The notes under the pieces: model-generated
The model's database searches: none
Told to the model about the DNA's origin: nothing
The model's input: the letters and a program-made list of their open reading frames with translations, nothing else
Assembly (NCBI RefSeq): GCF_017309075.1
Contig: NZ_JAEMGS010000016.1
Location: forward strand, 22,213-86,212
Length of the DNA stretch: 64,000 nucleotides
Direction: 5' to 3'
From: Motiliproteus sp. SC1-56
GTDB lineage: Bacteria > Pseudomonadota > Gammaproteobacteria > Pseudomonadales > Balneatricaceae
Shown: one piece after another, positions 39,879-47,810 of the stretch
Layout: every line of letters starts with the position of its first letter
How positions within the stretch are numbered: position 1 is the first letter of the stretch
Position numbers and translations under genes: made by a program

Positions 39879-40266
39879 ACAGATGACGGTGGTCAGCCAG
39901 GACCGGCCGGGGCTGCTGGTCGAAGTGACCAGCCTGCTGGCCGAAGCCGGCATCGATATCCGTGACCTCGACTCACAGGAAGTGGGTGGGCAGCAGTTTC
40001 TGAAGCTGATCTGCTCGGACTACGACCGGGGCTTGGCGGTGCTGACCGCGGTGGGGTTCCAGGTGATTGCGCAGGAAACCGTGCTGATTCGTCTTGAGGA
40101 CCGTCCCGGTGCGCTGGCCCAGGTTGCCCGGCAGCTGGCCGAAGAGTCGGTCGCGGTGCGGGGTATCTCGCTGATTCAGCAGAGCGAGGGGGTCGGGCTG
40201 GTGGCGATCAGCAGTGACAACGACCGCCGGGTGCGGGAAATTTTCGCCGATGCGCTGATCAACTAG
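39871..40266 (+). CDS. Tandem ACT-domain protein
   Basis: A 131-residue protein made of two ACT domains: MTVVSQDRPGLLVEVTSLLA (about 5-60) and VLIRLEDRPGALAQVARQLA (about 70-130). Both have the DRPG turn where amino-acid ligands bind. No catalytic or DNA-binding part is present, so it should be a ligand sensor or regulatory subunit. ATG 39871 is preferred (CAGGAG 10 bases before) over GTG 39862. The start lies inside the end of the histidine decarboxylase gene. The next gene, hom, 245 bp on, has its own promoter. Confidence 0.8.
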   Translation: MHRQMTVVSQDRPGLLVEVTSLLAEAGIDIRDLDSQEVGGQQFLKLICSDYDRGLAVLTAVGFQVIAQETVLIRLEDRPGALAQVARQLAEESVAVRGISLIQQSEGVGLVAISSDNDRRVREIFADALIN

Positions 40267-40427
40267 CGAACCCTTAGCACCCAGGCTGAAGGCACCGGCG
40301 CCGATCAGACCCGCTCCGGCATTTACGCTTGGACCCAACCGGCTTCGGTTTGCTTCGGCACCGCCGAAAGTCGCGTGGGCGCAGCCGCTATTAGCGGGCC
40401 GCGCTGCTGCACCGTGCCAGGCTTTTT

Positions 40428-40436
40428 TGCTACAAT
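40428..40436 (+). promoter_or_regulatory. Extended -10 promoter for hom-thrC
   Basis: TGCTACAAT (TGn plus TACAAT) about 76 bp before the hom ATG. No good -35 is seen. The remaining part of the 245-bp gap after the ACT gene shows only short GC-rich inverted repeats and no gene or attenuator I can support. Confidence 0.45.
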
Positions 40437-40511
40437 GGCCGCCTTTTTCGACACAGTATGCTGTTCGCGACAAGCGCAGCGGCGGCGTACGCTCAGCAAA
40501 GGGCAGTAGCA

Positions 40512-41822
40512 ATGGGTCTTAAACCGGTTAAGGTGGGCATCTGCGGTCTGGGCACCGTGGGTAGCGGTACTTTCAACGTTCTCAAGCGCAACCAGGAGGA
40601 GATCTCCCGCCGGGCTGGGCGCATTATTCGGGTCGAGCAGGTGGGCGCGCGGCGCCCCAACCCGAACTGCGATACCCAGGGGGTGCAGATCTCCCAGGAT
40701 ATCTTCGAGGTGGCCCGCAACCCCGAGATCGACATCATTGTCGAACTGATCGGTGGCTACGACACTGCCCGCGAACTGGTGCTGACTGCCATCGAGCACG
40801 GCAAGCACGTGGTCACCGCCAACAAGGCCCTGATCGCCGAGCACGGCAACGAGATTTTTGAAGCCGCCCAGCGCAAGAACGTGATGGTGGCTTTCGAAGC
40901 CTCCGTGGCCGGCGGCATCCCCATCGTCAAGGCGATCCGTGAAGGGCTCGCCGCCAACAGCATCAACTGGCTGGCCGGCATCATCAACGGCACCGGCAAC
41001 TTCATCCTCACCGAAATGCGCGACAAGGGGCGGACCTTCGAGGACGTATTGGCCGAAGCGCAACTGCTGGGCTACGCCGAGGCCGACCCCACCTTCGATG
41101 TAGAGGGTATCGACGCCGCCCACAAGCTGACCATCCTTGCTTCGCTCGCCTACGGGGTCCCGCTGCAGTTCAAGAAGGCCTACACCGAGGGCATCAGCCG
41201 GATCACCACCGAGGACGTGAACTACGCCGAGGAGCTGGGGTACCGGATCAAGCACCTGGGTATCAGCCGGCGCACCGAGGCGGGTATCGAGCTGCGGGTC
41301 CACCCGACCCTGATTCCGGAGAAGCGCCTGATCGCCAACGTCGATGGGGTGATGAACGCCATCCTGGTGGACGCCGACGCCGTGGGGCCGACCCTGTATT
41401 ACGGCGCGGGCGCCGGCAGCGAGCCCACCGCCTCGGCGGTGATTGCGGATCTCGTGGACGTGGTGCGTACCATGACCGCCGACCGTGACAACCGGGTGCC
41501 GCACCTGGCCTTCCACCCCTCCAGCCTCTCCGATCTGCCGATGCTGCCCATGGAGGAGGTGACCACCGCCTACTACCTGCGCATGCTGGCGGTGGATCAT
41601 CCCGGCGTGCTGGCCGAGGTGACCCGCATCCTGGCCGACGAGGGCATCAGCATCGACGCCATCATCCAGAAGGGCACCCGCGAGCAGCAGGTGCCGATCA
41701 TTATCCTCACCCACCAGGTGCAGGAGAAACGTATGAATGCGGCCATCGCCGCCATCGAGGGGCTGCCGGAGATCGCCGGAGAGGTGACCCGGATTCGCGT
41801 GGAACAGCTGGACGCCAACTAG
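40512..41822 (+). CDS. hom: Homoserine dehydrogenase
   Basis: Reduces aspartate semialdehyde to homoserine, the branch to Thr and Met. The start is ATG 40512 (MGLKPVKVGICGLGTVGSGT), where GLGTVG is the nucleotide loop. The catalytic part has TANKALIAEHG, FEASVAGGIPIVKAIREGLA, GIINGTGNFILTEM and GYAEADPTFDVEGIDAAHKL. A C-terminal ACT domain (about 350-436; LAVDHPGVLAEVTRILADEG) is the threonine feedback site. 436 residues, monofunctional, no aspartokinase. It is 10 bp ahead of thrC. Confidence 0.97.
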   Translation: MGLKPVKVGICGLGTVGSGTFNVLKRNQEEISRRAGRIIRVEQVGARRPNPNCDTQGVQISQDIFEVARNPEIDIIVELIGGYDTARELVLTAIEHGKHVVTANKALIAEHGNEIFEAAQRKNVMVAFEASVAGGIPIVKAIREGLAANSINWLAGIINGTGNFILTEMRDKGRTFEDVLAEAQLLGYAEADPTFDVEGIDAAHKLTILASLAYGVPLQFKKAYTEGISRITTEDVNYAEELGYRIKHLGISRRTEAGIELRVHPTLIPEKRLIANVDGVMNAILVDADAVGPTLYYGAGAGSEPTASAVIADLVDVVRTMTADRDNRVPHLAFHPSSLSDLPMLPMEEVTTAYYLRMLAVDHPGVLAEVTRILADEGISIDAIIQKGTREQQVPIIILTHQVQEKRMNAAIAAIEGLPEIAGEVTRIRVEQLDAN

Positions 41823-41832
41823 GAAGTTAACG

Positions 41833-43239
41833 ATGAAATATATCAGTACCCGCGGCCAGGCCCCGGCCCTCAATTTCGAAGACGTGCTGCTGGCCGGGCT
41901 GGCCAGCGACGGCGGACTCTACGTCCCCGAAACGTTGCCGCAGTTTTCAAAAGAGGAGATCGCCTCCTGGGCGGGGCTCTCCTACGCCGATCTGGCCAAG
42001 AAAATCATCGCCCCCTTCGTGGCCGATACCATTCCTCAGGCCGACCTGGACGCCATCATCGACGAGACCTACGGGGTCAGCGGCGGTGACCGCGTTTTTG
42101 CCCACGATGCGGTGGCGCCCCTGAAGCAGCTGGAGCCCAACCTCTGGCTGCTGGAGCTGTTCCAGGGCCCGACCCTAGCGTTCAAGGATTTCGCCCTGCA
42201 GCTGCTGGGGCGCCTGCTCGATTACGTGCTGGACAAGCGCCAGGAGCGGGTGGTCATCATGGGCGCGACTTCCGGCGACACCGGCTCGGCGGCCATTGAG
42301 GGCTGCAAGCGCTGCCACAACGTGGACATCTTCATCCTGCACCCCCATAACCGGGTCTCGGACGTGCAGCGCAAGCAGATGACCACCATCATCGGTGACA
42401 ACATTCACAACCTGGCGGTCGAGGGCAACTTCGACGACTGTCAGCAGATGGTTAAGCAGAGCTTTGCCGACCAGGGCTTTCTTAACGGGCGCCGGCTGGT
42501 GGCGGTCAACTCCATCAACTGGGCGCGGATCATGGCCCAGATCGTTTACTACTTCCACGCGGCCATCTCCCTGGGCGGCCCGCACCGGGAGGTGAGCTTC
42601 TCGGTGCCGACCGGCAACTTCGGCGATATTTTCGCCGGTTACCTGGCCCGCCAGATGGGGCTGCCGGTGAAGCAGCTGGTGGTGGCCACCAACGTCAACG
42701 ACATTCTGCACCGCTGCATCAGCGCCAACGACTACTCCAAGCAGGAACTGGTGCACACGCTGTCGCCGAGCATGGACATCATGGTCTCCAGTAACTTCGA
42801 GCGCCTGCTGTTCGATCTCTACGACCGTGATGGCGATGCCACCGCGGCCTTGATGGCGCAGCTCGGCAGCGATGACGCCGCGCTTGAACCCGCCCGCCTG
42901 GCCAAGGCGCGGGAGTTGTTTGACAGCTACCGTCTCGATGACGAGGGTTGCGTGCAGGTCATCGCCGGCATGTTCGAGCGGACCGAAGAGCTGCTGGACC
43001 CCCACACCGCCATCGGGGTAAAAGCGGCGCAGGTCTGCCGTCGCGACGCCAGTACCCCCATGGTGGCCCTGGCCACGGCTCACCCGGTCAAGTTCCCGGA
43101 GCCGGTGGTCAAGGCCGGCTGCGAGTCACCGCAGCTGCCGCACCACCTGCAGGACCTGTTCGAGCGTGAAGAGCGCTTCGCGGTGTTGCCCAAGGACCTG
43201 GCCAAGGTGCAGGCCTATATCGCCGAGCGCCTGAGCTGA
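41833..43239 (+). CDS. thrC: Threonine synthase
   Basis: PLP enzyme that turns O-phosphohomoserine into threonine. 468 residues of the longer class with MKYISTRGQAPALNFEDVLL. The PLP lysine lies in GPTLAFKDFALQLLG, the phosphate-binding loop in MGATSGDTGSAAIEGC, and SVPTGNFGDIFAGYLAR follows. It is directly after hom, giving a hom-thrC operon; thrB is absent from the window. Confidence 0.97.
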   Translation: MKYISTRGQAPALNFEDVLLAGLASDGGLYVPETLPQFSKEEIASWAGLSYADLAKKIIAPFVADTIPQADLDAIIDETYGVSGGDRVFAHDAVAPLKQLEPNLWLLELFQGPTLAFKDFALQLLGRLLDYVLDKRQERVVIMGATSGDTGSAAIEGCKRCHNVDIFILHPHNRVSDVQRKQMTTIIGDNIHNLAVEGNFDDCQQMVKQSFADQGFLNGRRLVAVNSINWARIMAQIVYYFHAAISLGGPHREVSFSVPTGNFGDIFAGYLARQMGLPVKQLVVATNVNDILHRCISANDYSKQELVHTLSPSMDIMVSSNFERLLFDLYDRDGDATAALMAQLGSDDAALEPARLAKARELFDSYRLDDEGCVQVIAGMFERTEELLDPHTAIGVKAAQVCRRDASTPMVALATAHPVKFPEPVVKAGCESPQLPHHLQDLFEREERFAVLPKDLAKVQAYIAERLS

Positions 43240-43245
43240 TCGATC

Positions 43246-43267
43246 GCAGCCGCCCGTGGGCGGCTGC
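43246..43267 (+). terminator. Strong GC hairpin between thrC and the DUF218 gene
   Basis: GCAGCCGCCC (43246-43255), GT, GGGCGGCTGC (43258-43267): a 10-bp perfect stem. There is no T tract; CGACGTTC and then the ATG of the next gene follow eight bases later. It may slow or end hom-thrC transcription, or block initiation at the next gene. Confidence 0.45.
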
Positions 43268-43275
43268 CGACGTTC

Positions 43276-44082
43276 ATGGATACTCTCTTCTTTTTCTTAT
43301 CCAAGCTGTTCTGGAGCCTGGCACGCCCGGACCACCTGCTGCTGCTCTGCCTTACCCTGGGGCTCTGGCGCAGCCGGGCGCCGCTGGGGGGCGGTGTTCA
43401 GCGCCGCGGGCGGGGGCTGCTGGTGGGCGGGGTTGCCGTGCTCTGGTTGCTGGCCGTGATGCCCTTGGGCCAGCTGCTGCTCTATCCCCTTGAAACCCGC
43501 TTTTCGAAGCCACTATTGGATGAGCCCCCCGCGGGCGTCATCGTGCTCGGGGGGGCAGAGCGGGCGGCGGCCAGCCAACGCTGGGGCTCGCTGCAAGTCA
43601 ACCAGCATGGTGAGCGCATCCTGGCCCTGTTGGCGTTGAAAGAGGCCTACCCACAGCTGCCTTTTATCTACACCAGCGGCAGCGGCGACCCCCGTGAGCC
43701 CGGCGCCCGCGGTGCCGACGCCGTGGAACGCTACCTCGACAAAATCCGGCGGACAGAGGGGGTGACTTTCGAGCGAGAGTCCCGAAATACCTATGAAAAC
43801 GCCCGCTTCAGCCGCCCCCTGGCGGATACCCAGGGTCACTGGTTGCTGGTGACCTCCGCCTTCCATATGCCCCGGGCAGTGGGGAGCTTCCGGCAGCAGG
43901 GGTGGCAGGTGATTCCCTACCCCGTTGGTTACCTTTCGACGCCGCTGAACGAGTTGAGCTGGCACTTTGACCTGAGCGGTAACCTAGAAGATCTGCTCAG
44001 CGGCCTGCACGAATGGCTGGGGCTGTTTGCCTACCGGCTGAGCGGAAAAACGCCAACCCTGTTTCCCAAGCCCTATGAATAA
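43276..44082 (+). CDS. YdcF/ElyC-like DUF218 membrane protein
   Basis: 268 residues with two N-terminal membrane segments (about 18-30 and 48-68), then a periplasmic or cytoplasmic DUF218 domain: AGVIVLGGAERAAASQRWG, PFIYTSGSGDPREPGARGAD, the acidic FERESRNTYENARFSRPL and LLVTSAFHMPRAVGSFRQQG. E. coli ElyC has the same plan and affects undecaprenyl-phosphate use in envelope synthesis; that role here is inference. It overlaps recJ by 8 bp. Confidence 0.88.
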   Translation: MDTLFFFLSKLFWSLARPDHLLLLCLTLGLWRSRAPLGGGVQRRGRGLLVGGVAVLWLLAVMPLGQLLLYPLETRFSKPLLDEPPAGVIVLGGAERAAASQRWGSLQVNQHGERILALLALKEAYPQLPFIYTSGSGDPREPGARGADAVERYLDKIRRTEGVTFERESRNTYENARFSRPLADTQGHWLLVTSAFHMPRAVGSFRQQGWQVIPYPVGYLSTPLNELSWHFDLSGNLEDLLSGLHEWLGLFAYRLSGKTPTLFPKPYE

Positions 44083-45805
44083 ACGTATCGTCCGCCGCCC
44101 CGCCGGGGATTCCGGTGCCCTTTCCGGTACCGACCTGCCCCCGTTGCTACAACGCATCTACAGCAGCCGAGGCATCCGCCGTCCCGAAGAGCTGGACCGC
44201 TCGTTAAAAGTTTTGCACCCCTACCATTGCCTGCAAGACATCGATCGGGCCGTCGAGGAGATCGGCGCCAGCGTGGTTGGTGGCGAGCGCATCCTGGTGG
44301 TGGGGGATTTCGACTGCGACGGGGCTACCAGTAGCGCGCTCGCGGTGCTGGCCCTGCGCGCCATGGGGGCTGCCTGGGTGGATTTTCTGGTCCCTAACCG
44401 CTTCGAGTACGGCTACGGTCTGAGCCGGGAAATCGTCGCCGTGGCCGCACAGCAGCACCCCCATTTGCTGATTACCGTCGACAACGGCATCTCCAGTATT
44501 GACGGCGTCGCGGCTGCCCGGGAGGCCGGCATGCGGGTGGTGGTCACCGACCACCACTTACCCGGGGAAGAGCTGCCCGCGGCCCAGGCGTTGGTTAATC
44601 CCAACCGCGCCGATTGCAACTTTCCCAGCAAGCACACCTGCGGTGTGGGGGTGATCTTCTACGTCATGAGCGCCCTGCGGCGCTGGCTGGAGGCGCGGGG
44701 CTGGTTCGCCGACCAGGGCATACCCATGCCCAACATGGCCGACTTCCTGGACCTGGTGGCCTTGGGAACGGTGGCGGACGTGGTGGCGCTGGACCAGAAC
44801 AACCGCGCCCTGGTCGAGCAGGGGCTGCGCCGAATCCGGGCCCGTCGTGCCCGCCCAGGCCTGCTGGCCTTGCTGGAAGTGGCCGGGCGCAACCCGGCCC
44901 AACTGGTGGCCGCGGACCTGGGCTTTGCGGTGGGGCCCCGGCTCAACGCCGCCGGGCGGCTCGAAGACATGGCCATCGGTATCCGTTGCCTCTTGACCGA
45001 CGATCCGGACGAAGCGCGACGGGCCGCCACCGAACTTGACGCCCTGAACCGGCAGCGCCGCGAGATCGAGCAGGACATGCAGCAGCAGGCGCTGGCGGCG
45101 CTGGAAGCGATGTCCCTGGATGACCAAGGCGAACTGCCTTACGGCGTTTGCCTGTTTGACGAGAGCTGGCACGAGGGGGTGATCGGCATTCTCGCCTCGC
45201 GGATCAAGGAGCGGCTCCATCGGCCGGTAATCGCCTTTGCCGATGCCGGCAGGGGGCAGATCAAGGGCTCTGCCCGCTCCATCCCCGGGCTGCATATTCG
45301 CGACGCCCTGGATGCCGTCGCCGCGCGCCACCCGGAGGTGCTTAGCAAGTTCGGCGGTCACGCCATGGCCGCTGGGATGACCCTGCACCGGGATCAGCTG
45401 GAAACCTTTCGCCAGGCCTTTGATGCCGAAGCGCGACGCCACCTCGATGCGGCTGCATTGGAGGCCCGGCTGGAATCCGACGGGGAGCTGAAGCGCGAGG
45501 AGCTGACCCTGGAAATGGCCGTGCTCTTGCGCAACGCCGGCCCCTGGGGACAGCAGTTTCCGGAGCCCCGCTTTGACGGTTGCTTTGAGCTGCTGCAACA
45601 GCGCATCGTGGGCCAGCGCCACCTCAAGCTGGTGGTGCAGCTGCCGGGAACCGGTTTCTGCCTCGATGCCATCGCCTTCAACGTGGACTTGGACGTCTGG
45701 CCCAGCAGCGCCGACCGGGCCAGGCTGGCCTACCGTCTGGATATCAATCAGTTCCGGGGTAAAACCAGTCTGCAACTGGTGGTGGATCACCTCGAACCCC
45801 TGTAG
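44075..45805 (+). CDS. recJ: Single-stranded-DNA-specific exonuclease RecJ
   Basis: 5'-3' ssDNA exonuclease for RecF recombination and mismatch repair. DHH phosphoesterase motifs are complete: VVGDFDCDGATSSAL (I), TVDNGISSIDGV (II), VVTDHHLPGEELPAA (III, DHH) and LVALGTVADVVAL (IV). The DHHA1 domain (SWHEGVIGILASRIKERLHR, KFGGHAMAAGMTL) and a C-terminal OB fold follow. 576 residues. It begins inside the end of the DUF218 gene. Confidence 0.96.
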   Translation: MNKRIVRRPAGDSGALSGTDLPPLLQRIYSSRGIRRPEELDRSLKVLHPYHCLQDIDRAVEEIGASVVGGERILVVGDFDCDGATSSALAVLALRAMGAAWVDFLVPNRFEYGYGLSREIVAVAAQQHPHLLITVDNGISSIDGVAAAREAGMRVVVTDHHLPGEELPAAQALVNPNRADCNFPSKHTCGVGVIFYVMSALRRWLEARGWFADQGIPMPNMADFLDLVALGTVADVVALDQNNRALVEQGLRRIRARRARPGLLALLEVAGRNPAQLVAADLGFAVGPRLNAAGRLEDMAIGIRCLLTDDPDEARRAATELDALNRQRREIEQDMQQQALAALEAMSLDDQGELPYGVCLFDESWHEGVIGILASRIKERLHRPVIAFADAGRGQIKGSARSIPGLHIRDALDAVAARHPEVLSKFGGHAMAAGMTLHRDQLETFRQAFDAEARRHLDAAALEARLESDGELKREELTLEMAVLLRNAGPWGQQFPEPRFDGCFELLQQRIVGQRHLKLVVQLPGTGFCLDAIAFNVDLDVWPSSADRARLAYRLDINQFRGKTSLQLVVDHLEPL

Positions 45806-45810
45806 CGGAC

Positions 45811-47439
45811 CTACCAGAGATCGTCGTCCGAGTCGTCCACCTCGGCATGGAGCGCCAGCGGCAGCCGGAGGGTGAAGCGGGTGCCCTGACCGCGCTCGCT
45901 TTCGCACTCGATGCTGCCGCCCAACTGGTTGTTTACAAGGTTGTAAATGATGTGGGTCCCAAGCCCTGTGCTGCCTTGGCTGCGCTTGGTGGTGACAAAG
46001 GGGTCGAAAATGCGATGGCGGATGGGTTCGGGAATCCCCTCGCCGTCGTCTTCGTAGACGATCTTCAATTGCTCGCTTTCCCGGGTGGCGGCAATTCGAA
46101 TATGACCTCCCCGGCGCTCAAAGCCATGTACCAATGAGTTGCTGATCAGGTTGCGCAGCACCAGTTGGAGACTGTTGGGGTAGCTGACCAGCGCCAAGGC
46201 CGGCTCGCACTCAAGGGAGAGGGTGCAGCCGCGTTCCGACATCTCCTGCCCAAAGGCACCGGTGGCCTGGCTAAGGGCGTCACAGACTTTAAAGCGCTCC
46301 GATACCTCTCCGCCCTGGTCGGTGGTGATCTGCTTAAAGGTGTTGACCAGCTCGGCAGTGTGCTCCAGGTTGCTGTGGATAAGCTCGCTCGCTTCGCGAA
46401 TTTCTTCGGTGATCTCTTGCAACTGAGCGCTGTCTGCGGAGCGAGGCAGGGCAAGGGCGCTTTCGAGCGCCTCGATGTTGTCACTGAGGTGGCTGGCCAT
46501 GGTGATACCGTTGCCCACCGGGGTGTTGAGCTCATGGGCCACCCCGGCGACCAGCTCCCCCAGGGCTGCCATCTTTTCCGATTCGACCAGCCGGTCCTTG
46601 GTGCTTTTCAACTCCTCGATGACCGAACTGAGTCGCTCATTGGTGTGTTTGAGGGTGGCGGTACGGTACTTCACCCGCTGCTCGAGCTCTTCGTTTAGGT
46701 CTTCAAGTGCTTGTTGCGCCTGCTTTTTGGCGGCCAGCTGACTGCGAATATTGTTTCGCATAAGGTTGAGGGTCTCCACCAGCTGGTCGATGGCGTCGGG
46801 GGCTTCGGTGTCCTGAGGGCGACCTTCAAGGGTCAAGGCTTCATCCAGGTTGTCCAGGTCCAGGCGTTGGGTGTAGCGCGACAGGCCGTTCAGGTGGCGG
46901 ACCACTAGCAGGTGGACGATTACCAGGATGCAGATCGAGACCAGGAAGGTCTTGATCGCTTGGCTGCCGAGAATGACCAGAAACCTCTGCAGCAGGCGCT
47001 CGTAGACATTCTCCAGGGTTGCGCCTACCGCCAGCCGGCCCACCAGGGTTTCCCGGTAATAGAGGTCGAAGGCCTCGGTAATCGGATAGGTTGTTTCAGG
47101 GTCGCCCCTTAAAAACACCGCCTCTTCCTTTCCCGCGACGATCTCGGTGATGGAGGCGTACTCGATATCTGGAAGCTTAACGATGCCGTCGAGCTGAATG
47201 GTGATCTGGTCCTTGTCCAGCTTCCAGAGGCTGGAGGCCAAAGAGTCCAGGTAACCGGCTTCAATGGAGTCGATGCCCTTTTCGATGCTGCGCACGTCCT
47301 TGCGGTAATCCCAGAACAGCTGTGCGCCCGTGCTGACGACTGCCAGCAGGGTGCTGCATAAGACGATATAAAGGAGCAGCCGATAAGAAAGCCGGTTTTG
47401 CCGAGTGTGTTGGCGGAAGCGGGTGAACAGCCTTTGCAT
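45811..47439 (-). CDS. Membrane sensor histidine kinase
   Basis: 542 residues. One membrane helix (about 20-41), a periplasmic sensor domain of unknown type (42-155), a second helix (160-181), HAMP-like linker (182-240), a coiled coil (235-290), then the kinase. The phosphorylated His is H302 in LVAGVAHELNTPVGNG. The ATP domain has LRNLISNSLVHG (N box), YEDDGEGIP (G1) and GSTGLGTHIIYNLV (G2). There is no receiver domain, so a separate partner is needed; the divergent REC/HD-GYP gene is the obvious candidate. It ends five bases past the convergent recJ stop. Confidence 0.9.
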   Translation of the reverse strand: MQRLFTRFRQHTRQNRLSYRLLLYIVLCSTLLAVVSTGAQLFWDYRKDVRSIEKGIDSIEAGYLDSLASSLWKLDKDQITIQLDGIVKLPDIEYASITEIVAGKEEAVFLRGDPETTYPITEAFDLYYRETLVGRLAVGATLENVYERLLQRFLVILGSQAIKTFLVSICILVIVHLLVVRHLNGLSRYTQRLDLDNLDEALTLEGRPQDTEAPDAIDQLVETLNLMRNNIRSQLAAKKQAQQALEDLNEELEQRVKYRTATLKHTNERLSSVIEELKSTKDRLVESEKMAALGELVAGVAHELNTPVGNGITMASHLSDNIEALESALALPRSADSAQLQEITEEIREASELIHSNLEHTAELVNTFKQITTDQGGEVSERFKVCDALSQATGAFGQEMSERGCTLSLECEPALALVSYPNSLQLVLRNLISNSLVHGFERRGGHIRIAATRESEQLKIVYEDDGEGIPEPIRHRIFDPFVTTKRSQGSTGLGTHIIYNLVNNQLGGSIECESERGQGTRFTLRLPLALHAEVDDSDDDLW

Positions 47440-47810
47440 TAAGCGGCCTGTTGGCAGGAAATACAGATAAAAATCCCTGATATGAAAATGAAAATTAGCA
47501 GAGGCGCTAGGACTCAGGCAAGTATGGCTGTGTTTTCCAAGTGCTTTTCTGCTGGCTGGTTGAGTTAGATGCCAAAGTGCGGCTATTTATGCCTATTCGG
47601 GGGCTGTCTAGTACCTTAGGGTGTGGCCGCACTTGCACGGCTGTTGCTGGAGGAAGCGGCATCCGTCGGCAGGATGGGGTGTCCTCTATTACTATTACCA
47701 GAGTCAAACCGCCAACCGCCCGCCGACTCAGGGACGTCGGCGTCGAAGTACGTTTGACCGGCTCGTCAGGGAGGAGTTACCGGCTGTGCGAGCAGGTCCC
47801 GGAGTAGTAG
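47440..47810. other. 371-bp divergent intergenic region with a spaced inverted repeat
   Basis: No convincing gene here. The base composition is more AT-rich near the kinase start. A 9-bp perfect inverted repeat, AAGTGCGGC (47575-47583) and GCCGCACTT (47626-47634), is separated by 42 bp. A plus-strand open frame of 88 codons has no ribosome site or protein character. Promoters for both flanking genes must lie here but no clear -35/-10 pair was found. Confidence 0.6.

Noticed and set aside
47541..47807. 88-codon frame in the kinase/HD-GYP gap
   Set aside because: No ribosome site, irregular composition, no resemblance to a protein; more likely the regulatory region.
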